NCBI GenBank assembly: GCA_964436865.1 | Contig: CAYTFK010000163.1 | Span: forward strand, 1-15,062 | Origin: JAXGPP01 sp964436865 | Lineage (GTDB): Bacteria > Planctomycetota > Planctomycetia > Pirellulales > Thermoguttaceae | Direction: 5' to 3' | Length of the DNA stretch: 15,062 nt | Shown: positions 1 to 6,148 of the stretch, piece by piece | Layout of the letters: each line of letters opens with the position of its first letter | Numbering within the stretch: position 1 is the first letter of the stretch | Notes under the pieces: generated by a model | What the model was told of the DNA's origin: nothing | Databases searched by the model: none | Seen by the model: only the letters and a program-made list of their open reading frames with translations | Program-made: the position numbers and the translations under genes

Positions 1-340
1 TTTGGGCGATCAGGTCGCGCCAGATCGAGTTCAGCTTTTGGGGAGTGCGGATCGGTTGATCCACATAATGGAGCGCAACCGCCAGGCCATCGATATCGCC
101 GCCGCCGCACTCGGTCTGCCAGAAGCCGTCCTGGAGTCCTTCGCCGGCCTCTAGCCCCACTCCCTGCGCATCGGCGATGGTTGTCGACTCACCGGCCAGC
201 GCCACAGTGAACAACCTGCCGGCCGGTGAGTGATAGCCCCACGAAACGTGAAGGCGAAGCTCGGCCGCCGCGGTGCCGGCGGGGGCGAACAAGGTCGCCG
301 CCCAAAGCACTGCGATTGCCGAACTTCGCCGACCGGGCAT
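1..340 (-). CDS. Secreted protein of unknown function, C-terminus cut by window edge
   Basis: The minus strand stays open from an ATG at 338-340 to the window edge, giving 113 codons without a stop. The product begins MPGRRSSAIAVLWAATLFAP and continues to a TAAAE site, which looks like a Sec signal peptide: basic n-region, hydrophobic core, and likely cleavage after Ala-Ala-Ala near residue 26. The mature part starts with a beta-like LRLHVSWGYHSPAG and later has an FWQTECGGGDIDGL stretch. I do not recognise the family. The gene lies 40 bases downstream of the Gfo/Idh/MocA gene on the same strand, so it is probably the third gene of that transcript. The Shine-Dalgarno is weak (GGA about 5 bases before the ATG). 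The frame and signal peptide are seen; export is inferred; the function is unknown. Confidence 0.72.
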   Translation of the reverse strand, partial: MPGRRSSAIAVLWAATLFAPAGTAAAELRLHVSWGYHSPAGRLFTVALAGESTTIADAQGVGLEAGEGLQDGFWQTECGGGDIDGLAVALHYVDQPIRTPQKLNSIWRDLIAQ

Positions 341-380
341 AATGATCCGGGCCCTGGTTGTTGCCGCCCAACGGCGCAGG

Positions 381-1409
381 CTACTTTGCTGTAGATTCCT
401 GCCGCGCGGCGTTGGCCTGCCGGGCTTTCTCCATTACGCTCTCGATGGATACCGGGCAGCCGCCTTGGCGCTTGCTCTCGTCGGCGGCCTCCATAAAGGC
501 AAACAACTCGATCGTCTCTTCGGCCGCAACCGGTGCGACGCCCGTCTTGAAAAATTTGCAGATTTCCTCGACAAGCGGCTTGTAACCTTCGTAGTCGCCG
601 GCCGGAGCGATCCCTTTCTCGCCGAACACGGTAGCCCCATAGCCCGATTTGCCGCTGCGGATCCCCCGGAAAGTGCCAATACGGCCATCCTGCCAGCGGC
701 CGACCACCATCTCGGCGCCGTCGGTCTGGACGCGACTTACCTCCTGGCAGCCGGGACCCATGATCGTGTAGAGGATTTCAACACCGTGGACACCGTACCA
801 GAACAGGTCGGGGTGATGCGGCTCCAGCGAGCAGGGGCCGTAGGCATCGCAGCCCAGCACCTTGCCCACGGGCGAATCGTTGCGCATCTTTTGCACGCCG
901 GAACTGTAGCGGAGCGAGGAACTCGAGAAGACGGGCACGCCCGCCTCCTTGGCCAGCCGGAAGATTTCGACGACATCGGCCAGCGAACCGGCCATCGGCT
1001 TGTCGATGAACAGCGGTTTCTTGGCCGCGATCACCGGCCGCGCCTGCTCCAGGTGGGGTCGGCCGTCGACGCTTTCCAGGAAGACCACGTCGACATCGGG
1101 AAGCATGGCCTCGATCGAGTCGTAGATCTTAACGCCCTTCTTGCGCAGCTCCTCAGTGTAATTGCCCACGCGGTCCGCACTGGACGGAATGTCGGCACTG
1201 CCACCCGGAAATCCGGCCACCACTTTCACGTCGGCCAGGGGACCGGTGGCTGCGGGATCGTTGAGCACGCCGGTGAAAGCGATGACGTGGGATGTGTCCA
1301 GCCCAATCAGGCCGGCGCGGAGAGGCTGGGCCGGTTCGGCAGCCGAAACGGTCGACGCGGCCAGGGTCAAGGAAATGGTCAGGGTAACGATCATGAAGCG
1401 TGAGTACAT
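381..1409 (-). CDS. Exported Gfo/Idh/MocA family oxidoreductase-like protein
   Basis: The product has 342 residues. Residues 1-24 form a Sec-type signal ending in VSAAE, with no twin arginine. A Rossmann-like start follows at 33-41 (GLIGLDTSH), where the usual GxGxxG glycine pattern is not complete, then FIDKP at 134-138 in place of the family's EKP. The C-terminal half (SSSSLRYSSGVQKM, then HGVEILYTIMGPG) fits the Gfo/Idh/MocA alpha/beta substrate domain. Family members oxidise or reduce sugars and cyclitols with NAD(P). The altered motifs and Sec export leave open whether this one is a normal NAD(P) enzyme, has a tightly held cofactor, or is non-catalytic. The start at 1409 has AGGAAA about 5 bases upstream; a second ATG in the frame at 1394 would shorten the signal. 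It follows the TIM-barrel gene by 15 bases, so they are probably co-transcribed and share a sugar pathway. Family membership is firm; the substrate is unknown. Confidence 0.88.
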   Translation of the reverse strand: MYSRFMIVTLTISLTLAASTVSAAEPAQPLRAGLIGLDTSHVIAFTGVLNDPAATGPLADVKVVAGFPGGSADIPSSADRVGNYTEELRKKGVKIYDSIEAMLPDVDVVFLESVDGRPHLEQARPVIAAKKPLFIDKPMAGSLADVVEIFRLAKEAGVPVFSSSSLRYSSGVQKMRNDSPVGKVLGCDAYGPCSLEPHHPDLFWYGVHGVEILYTIMGPGCQEVSRVQTDGAEMVVGRWQDGRIGTFRGIRSGKSGYGATVFGEKGIAPAGDYEGYKPLVEEICKFFKTGVAPVAAEETIELFAFMEAADESKRQGGCPVSIESVMEKARQANAARQESTAK

Positions 1410-1424
1410 GGTGGTTTCCTCGCG

Positions 1425-2390
1425 TTACTTGCCGGCGATGATCAGGTCCAGGCGGCGATTCTGTTCGGCCAGCGACAAGCCGCCGCTTCCCTCGATCGTC
1501 ATCCAGCCGTTGTATCCGACCTTGTCGAGTTCCGCGCGCACAAGCGGATAGTCGACGCTGCCGTCGCGAATATCGACAAACTGGCCGCCGTGGCCGTCCG
1601 GGTTCAGCTTGAAGTCCTTGACGTGGACCTTGACGATGAGTTTGCCCAGAGCACGGATCCACTCTTCGGGCATGGCGTACTTCACGTGGTTGCCGATATC
1701 GAAGTAGCACTGCACCCAGGGATTATCGAATGAGCGGATGAAATGGGCGAAGATATCGGGCTTCACCCAGAGGTTGTTCCATACATTCTCCAAGGCGATG
1801 ACCACCTTGGTCTTCTCAGCCACAGGGATGAGCTTCTCGACCGCCTTGCGTGAGGCGTCGACCGCATGGTTGTGAGCCGCGATGTACTCCTGGTACTTCG
1901 CATTGTCGCCCTTCGCGACACGCTTGACGTGGCCGGTCTTCTCATCGAACTCGATGTCGAACTCCCAGGCCTCGGGCATCGGCATACCGCTGATGCGGCA
2001 GGGGACCAGCAGCAGTGCGCTGGCCCCATAGGCCTCGCACGCCTTGAGCGATCGCTCGACGCTCTGGATATCGGCTTCGACCTGGGTGGCATCAGGGCTG
2101 TTGAAATTCGTCCAGCCGCGGAGCACCGCGTGGATCTTCATACCGGCCGCCTCGGCCAGCTTGCGTCCCTCGGCCGCCTGGTCCGGATCGACGTCCCAGG
2201 CGGTGCTTTCCATGCCCTCGAAGCCGGCCTCCTTCCATTTGGCGAAGGTCTCCTTGCTGGGAGTGCCGATCAGGGCCTTATGGAGTGTCGTCTTCCACTC
2301 GGCGGCCTGGAGCCGACCGGCGGCCCACAGCCCAGCCCCAGCCGCCGCCGTAGCGGCCAGAAAATTGCGTCGCGTAATGGTCGATCTCAT
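1425..2390 (-). CDS. Tat-exported xylose isomerase-like TIM-barrel sugar isomerase/epimerase
   Basis: The product has 321 residues. Residues 7-11 (RRNFL) followed by an Ala/Gly-rich core up to LQAAEW form a Tat signal. The remainder matches the AP endonuclease family 2 / xylose isomerase-like TIM-barrel fold. Likely metal ligands are Glu201 (ALENVW), Asp231 (CYFDIGN), His256 (KVHVKD) and Glu300 (TIEG), the usual Glu-Asp-His-Glu set of sugar isomerases and epimerases such as hydroxypyruvate isomerase-like and ketose 3-epimerase proteins. It lies upstream of a Gfo/Idh/MocA gene with only 15 bases between them. Such pairs recur in pathways for keto-sugars and inositols, so an exported isomerase or lyase step on an oxidised sugar is likely, though the substrate cannot be read from the sequence. 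The start has GGAG about 9 bases upstream and follows the promoter at 2453-2481. The fold is certain; the exact reaction is inferred. Confidence 0.9.
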   Translation of the reverse strand: MRSTITRRNFLAATAAAGAGLWAAGRLQAAEWKTTLHKALIGTPSKETFAKWKEAGFEGMESTAWDVDPDQAAEGRKLAEAAGMKIHAVLRGWTNFNSPDATQVEADIQSVERSLKACEAYGASALLLVPCRISGMPMPEAWEFDIEFDEKTGHVKRVAKGDNAKYQEYIAAHNHAVDASRKAVEKLIPVAEKTKVVIALENVWNNLWVKPDIFAHFIRSFDNPWVQCYFDIGNHVKYAMPEEWIRALGKLIVKVHVKDFKLNPDGHGGQFVDIRDGSVDYPLVRAELDKVGYNGWMTIEGSGGLSLAEQNRRLDLIIAGK

Positions 2391-2452
2391 TGTTGGAGTC
2401 TCCGGGTTGTCGCGCTTGCGGTTTGCTGGTCAATCGTATCCGCTCGGCAGCC

Positions 2453-2481
2453 AGTATGCCACGGGCCCAGGGCGGGGTCAA
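2453..2481 (-). promoter_or_regulatory. Sigma-70-type promoter for the minus-strand sugar block
   Basis: On the minus strand a -35 box TTGACC (2481-2476) is followed by exactly 17 bases and a -10 box CATACT (2458-2453). This is 5 of 6 and 4 of 6 matches to the TTGACA/TATAAT consensus with the ideal spacer. Transcription would start near 2446, giving a leader of about 55 bases before the ATG at 2390. The match and spacing are seen; promoter activity is inferred. Confidence 0.55.
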
Positions 2482-2573
2482 ATCGCGGCCCGCGAACCCG
2501 GTTCGGCCGACCGCTGGGCCTCAACGCACCCTGATTTTTGACCGGGGACCGGGCGGCAGTCGGGCCGATCGTC

Positions 2574-2582
2574 TGTTATACT
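2574..2582 (+). promoter_or_regulatory. Extended -10 promoter candidate for asnA
   Basis: TGTTATACT at 2574-2582 matches the extended -10 pattern TGnTATAAT (5 of 6 in the hexamer plus the TG). Extended -10 promoters can work without a good -35 box, and none is seen at the normal distance: 2554-2559 reads CGGCAG. Transcription would start near 2589, about 60 bases before the asnA ATG. A short CTGGC/GCCAG hairpin (2585-2599) would lie at the very 5' end of the RNA. This is inferred from sequence match only. Confidence 0.45.
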
Positions 2583-2648
2583 GGCTGGCTTGTTGCCAGT
2601 CGAAAAGGTCGGGGCAGTCATTCGAACCTCCACGCGTAGAGAGCCCGC

Positions 2649-3668
2649 ATGCCGAACCCACTTTCGCTTCCCAGCCGTTATCGGCCGCTGCTGAGCACCC
2701 GGCAAATCGAGACCGCAATCAAGGACATCAAGGATTTCTTCGAGCGGAATCTGGCGAAATCACTGGGACTGGAACGGGTGACGGCTCCGTTGTTCGTGCG
2801 CAGCGGGACGGGGATCAATGACGATCTCAACGGAATTGAGCGGCCGGTGCGGTTCCCGGTGAAGGAAGACGGCGACGCCCCGGTGGAGATCGTGCAGTCG
2901 CTGGCCAAGTGGAAGCGCCTGGCGCTGCGGCGGTACGGTTTCCGGCCCGGCGAAGGGCTGTATACCGACATGAATGCGATCCGGCCCGACGAAACGATCG
3001 ACGAAGTGCACTCGATCTACGTCGACCAGTGGGACTGGGAGAAGGTAATCACGCCGGACCAGCGTCGCGTAGAGACACTGGAGGAAACGGTGCGGGTGAT
3101 TTATGAAGTCATCTGCCGCACCGAGTTCCATATCGCGTCGGAATACCCGAACATCCGCCCGATGCTGCCGGAACGGATCACGTTCGTTTCATCTGAAGAG
3201 CTGTACCGCCGCTACCCGGGCGTGCCGCCGCGAGAGCGTGAGAACCGGGCCTGCCGGGAGCACAAGGCGGTGTTTGTCATGGGGATCGGCGCCAATCTTC
3301 CTGACGGGCAGCCTCACGACGGCCGCGCGCCGGATTATGACGACTGGACGAGCCAACGCTCCGATGGAGGGCGCGGCTTGAACGGCGACATCCTGGTCTG
3401 GAACCCGGTCCTCGAACGGTCTTTTGAACTCTCCTCAATGGGCATCCGCGTCGATCCGCCGACGCTGCTGCGGCAATTGAAGCTCCGGGGTTTGGACGAC
3501 CGTGCCAAGCTGGAGTTTCATCGGCTATTGCTGGCCGACGAATTGCCGCAGACGATGGGNNNNNNNNNNNNNNNNNNNNNNNNNNNNNNNNNNNNNNNNN
3601 NNNNNNNNNNNNNNNNNNNNNNNNNNNNNNNNNNNNNNNNNNNNNNNNNNNNNNNNNNNGCCATGTGA
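2649..3668 (+). CDS. asnA: Aspartate-ammonia ligase (asparagine synthetase A), 3' end in assembly gap
   Basis: AsnA makes asparagine from aspartate, ammonia and ATP in the cytoplasm, using a class II aminoacyl-tRNA synthetase-like fold. Recognisable family stretches are VRSGTGINDDLNG near residues 50-62, a KWKRLALRRYGF block near residue 90, EVHSIYVDQWDWE near residue 120, PHDGRAPDYDDW in the second half, and FELSSMGIRVD before the C-terminus. The readable frame stops at residue 304 (LPQTMG), exactly where the family's GGGIGQSR ATP-binding motif should begin; 100 Ns follow. E. coli AsnA has about 330 residues, so roughly 30 are hidden. If the gap really is 100 bases, the frame resumes and ends at a TGA (3666-3668) after Ala-Met, but the gap size is probably a placeholder and this stop is uncertain. 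The start has only a weak GAGAG Shine-Dalgarno. Identity is very firm. Confidence 0.93.
   Translation: MPNPLSLPSRYRPLLSTRQIETAIKDIKDFFERNLAKSLGLERVTAPLFVRSGTGINDDLNGIERPVRFPVKEDGDAPVEIVQSLAKWKRLALRRYGFRPGEGLYTDMNAIRPDETIDEVHSIYVDQWDWEKVITPDQRRVETLEETVRVIYEVICRTEFHIASEYPNIRPMLPERITFVSSEELYRRYPGVPPRERENRACREHKAVFVMGIGANLPDGQPHDGRAPDYDDWTSQRSDGGRGLNGDILVWNPVLERSFELSSMGIRVDPPTLLRQLKLRGLDDRAKLEFHRLLLADELPQTMXXXXXXXXXXXXXXXXXXXXXXXXXXXXXXXXXXAM
3560..3659. other. Assembly gap of exactly 100 Ns
   Basis: There is a run of 100 unknown bases from 3560 to 3659. The round length is the usual scaffolding placeholder, so the true size is unknown. It hides the C-terminal motif of asnA and possibly its real stop codon. 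The two sides were probably joined by read pairs, so the synteny is likely right, but sequence could be missing. Confidence 0.98.
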
Positions 3669-3715
3669 TCGCCGGGAGTCATTCCGGCGTGTAGCCTATT
3701 GCTCGGGCTAGGATG

Positions 3716-3722
3716 GGAGGAG
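3716..3722 (+). promoter_or_regulatory. Strong Shine-Dalgarno that sets the start of the second oxidoreductase
   Basis: GGAGGAG lies 5 bases before the ATG at 3728. The ATG at 3713, in the same frame, sits on top of this site and has no good Shine-Dalgarno of its own. This favours 3728 as the true start, and it also leaves a compact Tat signal. Confidence 0.8.
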
Positions 3723-3727
3723 ACTCA

Positions 3728-5026
3728 ATGGCCGTGACCCGTCGCAGCTTCCTTGCCGCTTCGGCCGTCGCCGGCGCGGCTTTCGCCGCTCCGGCCGTGC
3801 ATGGCGCCGACAAGAACCACCGCTATCGGACTGCACTGGTGGGCAGCGGCTGGTGGGGTATGAATATCCTCCGCACAGCGATCGAGGCCGGCCGGTCGAA
3901 TGTGGTCGCGATGTGCGACGTGGACTCAAATCAACTCGACCCGGCGGTCACCGAGATCGAGCAGAAGACCGGTGCCGCTCCGAAGAAGTACAAGGACTAC
4001 CGCGAGCTGCTGGAAAAGGAGAAGCCGGAGATCGTGATTGTCGGCACGCCCGACCACTGGCACCCGTTGTGCACGATCGCCGCAGTGAACGCGGGAGCCC
4101 ATGTTTACGTCGAGAAGCCGATCAGTCACACGATCGCCGAGGGACGGGCGATGGTTCAGGCCGCCCGGGCCAATAATCGCGTGGTCCAGGTCGGTACCCA
4201 CCGTCGCGCTTCGCCACACTGCATCTCGGCCCAAAAGTTTATGAAGGAGGGAAAGCTGGGCAAGATCGGCATGGTGCGGGCTTTCGTGCTTTACGCTGGC
4301 GGCCCCGGCACGCCAGAGCCCGATTCCGATCCACCGCCGGGTTTGGATTGGGATATGTGGTGCGGCCCCGGTCCGCTCAGGCCCTTCAATAAGCGGATCC
4401 ATCCCAAAGGCTTCCGGGCGTTCCTCGATTACGCCAACGGCACGCTGGGCGACTGGGGAATCCACTGGATGGATCAGATCCTGTGGTGGTCGGAGGAGCA
4501 GCAGTATCCGAAATCGGTCCATTCGACCGGTGGCCGGCATATTAAGGAAGACAACACTGATGCGCCCGACGCCCAGGTGGTGAACTACGAGTTCGACGGT
4601 TTCACAGTAGCTTGGGAGCACCGCCAATTTGGGGGAAACGCGGCCGAGAAACACAATGTCGGCTGTTATTTCTATGGCACGGAAGGGATGCTGCACTTGG
4701 GTTGGCTTGATGGCTGGACGTTTTACCCAACCGGCCGGAGTCGGGAGCCGATCCACGAGGAGGCGCAGCTTCATCTGCCCGACCAGCAGAACATCCCCGA
4801 GCTGTGGGAGAATTTCCTTGCGTGCATCGAAAGTGGCCAGAAACCCATCTCCGACATCGAGTTCGGTCACCGCTCGACCACGATGAGCCTGCTGGGGATG
4901 CTGTCGCTTAAGCTGGGACGGAGTGTTCGCTGGGACGGCGAGAAGGAAGTGATACCCGGCGACGACGAAGCCAACCGCCTCTTGCGGCGTGAATATCGGC
5001 AACCCTGGCAATATCCGCAAGTCTGA
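3728..5026 (+). CDS. Tat-exported Gfo/Idh/MocA family oxidoreductase
   Basis: The product has 432 residues from the ATG at 3728. A Tat signal (TRRSFLAASAVAG, residues 4-16) is followed by APAVHGAD, the probable cleavage zone. The N-terminal Rossmann domain has GSGWWG at 39-44 and the catalytic-lysine EKP at 129-131. The long C-terminal domain includes HPKGFRAFLDYANG and GDWGIHWMDQILWW, typical of the large planctomycete branch of this family. Members oxidise or reduce sugars or cyclitols with a bound nicotinamide; Tat export fits folding around the cofactor before transport, as in glucose-fructose oxidoreductase. Unlike the minus-strand relative at 381-1409, the key motifs are intact. It lies about 60 bases after the presumed asnA end and is followed by a terminator-like hairpin near 5080, so it closes the middle block. 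The family call is firm; the substrate is unknown. A start at 3713 would add five residues. Confidence 0.92.
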   Translation: MAVTRRSFLAASAVAGAAFAAPAVHGADKNHRYRTALVGSGWWGMNILRTAIEAGRSNVVAMCDVDSNQLDPAVTEIEQKTGAAPKKYKDYRELLEKEKPEIVIVGTPDHWHPLCTIAAVNAGAHVYVEKPISHTIAEGRAMVQAARANNRVVQVGTHRRASPHCISAQKFMKEGKLGKIGMVRAFVLYAGGPGTPEPDSDPPPGLDWDMWCGPGPLRPFNKRIHPKGFRAFLDYANGTLGDWGIHWMDQILWWSEEQQYPKSVHSTGGRHIKEDNTDAPDAQVVNYEFDGFTVAWEHRQFGGNAAEKHNVGCYFYGTEGMLHLGWLDGWTFYPTGRSREPIHEEAQLHLPDQQNIPELWENFLACIESGQKPISDIEFGHRSTTMSLLGMLSLKLGRSVRWDGEKEVIPGDDEANRLLRREYRQPWQYPQV

Positions 5027-5079
5027 GAGCGCCCCGACGCCCATTCTTTCGCGCCTCTACCGCCACGGACGGCCTCGCC

Positions 5080-5109
5080 AGGCAGGGATGCCTATTTTCT
5101 TCTTTTTTT
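5080..5109 (+). terminator. Probable rho-independent terminator after the oxidoreductase gene
   Basis: A 5-base stem AGGCA (5080-5084) and TGCCT (5089-5093) with a GGGA loop is followed by a T-rich tract (ATTTTCTTCTTTTTTT, 5094-5109). It lies 54 bases past the stop codon at 5026. The stem is short, but the T-tract is long. It is embedded in wider inverted repeats: GGCCTCGC (5071-5078) with GCGAGGCC (5121-5128), and GAGAGCG (5025-5031) with CGCTCTC (5134-5140). Confidence 0.5.
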
Positions 5110-5208
5110 GGGCGTAATCAGCGAGGCCTTTGCCGCTCTCTCGCGCAACAGTCGCACTTCCGTCGGCCGACTCAGCCACTTTTTTTCGTTGGCTCGCCAC
5201 AGTTCGTA

Positions 5209-5219
5209 TTGCACTGCAA
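5209..5219. promoter_or_regulatory. Short palindrome upstream of the polysaccharide cluster
   Basis: TTGCACTGCAA is a perfect dyad around one central base, 77 bases before the methyltransferase start. It could be an operator half-site pair or chance. The surrounding stretch 5110-5296 also holds the 10-base palindrome GTCGGCCGAC (5162-5171) and a second T-tract (5180-5186). I see no convincing -35/-10 pair there, so the promoter of the cluster is not identified. Confidence 0.2.
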
Positions 5220-5286
5220 GCGGGTGACCGGTATGAATACCCACCCTCTTGATTGGCTTGGGCAATACGGTCGCTGGCCGCGCTGT

Positions 5287-5293
5287 GGAGGAG
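5287..5293 (+). promoter_or_regulatory. Shine-Dalgarno that favours the ATG at 5297
   Basis: GGAGGAG ends 3 bases before the ATG at 5297; its core GGAGG is 5 bases away. The only alternative longer start in this frame is a TTG at 5249 without a visible ribosome-binding site, so 5297 is preferred. Confidence 0.6.
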
Positions 5294-5296
5294 TGG

Positions 5297-6064
5297 ATGA
5301 CGAACGGGCTGCTCGCACGGATCTACCCCGAATCGAGCTTCGGTGGATTCACTCGTCTTGACGGCATGGTCGCCTTCTATTCACGCGTTCAGGCGCTGGT
5401 GAGGCCAGGCGATCTCGTTCTCGATATCGGTTGTGGCCGTGGCGGTTGGAGCGAAGATCCGAGTGATTATCGTCGCCGGTTACACGATTTGCGAGGCGAA
5501 CGGCGGCTCGTGATCGGGATCGATGTCGACATGGCGGCCGCGCGCAACCCGGGAATCAACGAATTTCGGCATATCAACGACTTTGGGCGTTGGCCACTGG
5601 CGGATACGTCAGTGGACCTGGCAGTTTCGGACTATGTGCTGGAACACGTGCAGGACCCCGCATCGTTCCTCGCTGAGGCGTGGAGGGTGCTGAAGCCGGG
5701 CGGGCATCTCTGCATCCGCACTCCCAACGCGTTCGGGTATGTGGCATTAGCGGCGAGAATGATCCCCAGCCGTTTCCACGCCCGAGTTGTCTCAGCGGTC
5801 CAGGAGGGGCGACAGGAGGAGGATGTCTTTCCTACGGTCTACCGCTGCAACACGCGGCGCAAGCTGTGGCAACAACTCAACAAGCGGGGCTTCGAGTGTT
5901 GTGTGCTGGCCATGGATGCCGAACCCGGCTACGCGGCGTTTTCCGGGCTGGCGTTTCGGGCACTGGCGCTGGTAACGCCCCTTTTCCCGCCGATGTTCCG
6001 TAGCACGCTCTACGCTTTTGCCCGCAAGCCAGGCGGCGAAGCGGTTGGGAAAATCGCCGCATAA
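5297..6064 (+). CDS. Class I SAM-dependent methyltransferase
   Basis: The product has 255 residues from the ATG at 5297. SAM-binding motif I is VLDIGCGRGG (residues 41-50). The acidic end of strand 2 is IGIDVD, motif IV is DLAVSDYVLEHV, and the post-motif is EAWRVLKPGGHLCI; all are standard for the Methyltransf_11/25 group. The C-terminal part, with MIPSRFHARVV and a hydrophobic ALALVTPLFPPMF run, may bind the acceptor or touch the membrane. It opens the polysaccharide cluster, 84 bases before the UDP-galactopyranose mutase gene, so methylation of a sugar residue or of a glycolipid intermediate is the likely job; the acceptor cannot be read from sequence. The gap to the next gene holds the hairpin-like GCCCCACTGGGGC (6083-6095), which lacks a T-tract. 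A TTG at 5249 would add 16 residues. Confidence 0.87.
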   Translation: MTNGLLARIYPESSFGGFTRLDGMVAFYSRVQALVRPGDLVLDIGCGRGGWSEDPSDYRRRLHDLRGERRLVIGIDVDMAAARNPGINEFRHINDFGRWPLADTSVDLAVSDYVLEHVQDPASFLAEAWRVLKPGGHLCIRTPNAFGYVALAARMIPSRFHARVVSAVQEGRQEEDVFPTVYRCNTRRKLWQQLNKRGFECCVLAMDAEPGYAAFSGLAFRALALVTPLFPPMFRSTLYAFARKPGGEAVGKIAA

Positions 6065-6148
6065 TCGGGTCATTGCCAGCCTGCCCCACTGGGGCCGTCA
6101 CTTATCGCCTTCACAATACCTGAAGCTCCAAAGTTGTCCAACGTCGGC

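Noticed and set aside
273..1403. Long plus-strand open frame of 376 codons opposite the Sec-exported Gfo/Idh/MocA gene
   Set aside because: Its translation has no recognisable domain and mirrors the codon structure of the minus-strand gene. Such shadows are expected in GC-rich DNA.
2538..2582. TTGACC as -35 box for the plus-strand TATACT
   Set aside because: The spacing is 33 bases, far from the 16-18 needed, so only the extended -10 pattern supports that promoter.
3560..3659. N run as a biological repeat or mobile element
   Set aside because: Exactly 100 Ns is an assembly placeholder, and nothing about repeats or transposons can be read from it.
3926..5044. Minus-strand open frame of 372 codons opposite the second oxidoreductase
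   Set aside because: The sense strand encodes a clear Tat-exported Gfo/Idh/MocA protein with a strong ribosome-binding site; the antisense product has no family features.
5233..5361. Plus-strand frame of 42 codons starting MNTHPLDWLGQ, overlapping the methyltransferase start
   Set aside because: It has no good ribosome-binding site and most of it overlaps the methyltransferase in another phase. It may be chance; a leader peptide cannot be excluded.
6083..6095. GCCCCACTGGGGC hairpin as terminator before glf
   Set aside because: No T-tract follows, and the genes on both sides appear to belong to one cluster. It may be a minor attenuating hairpin or chance.
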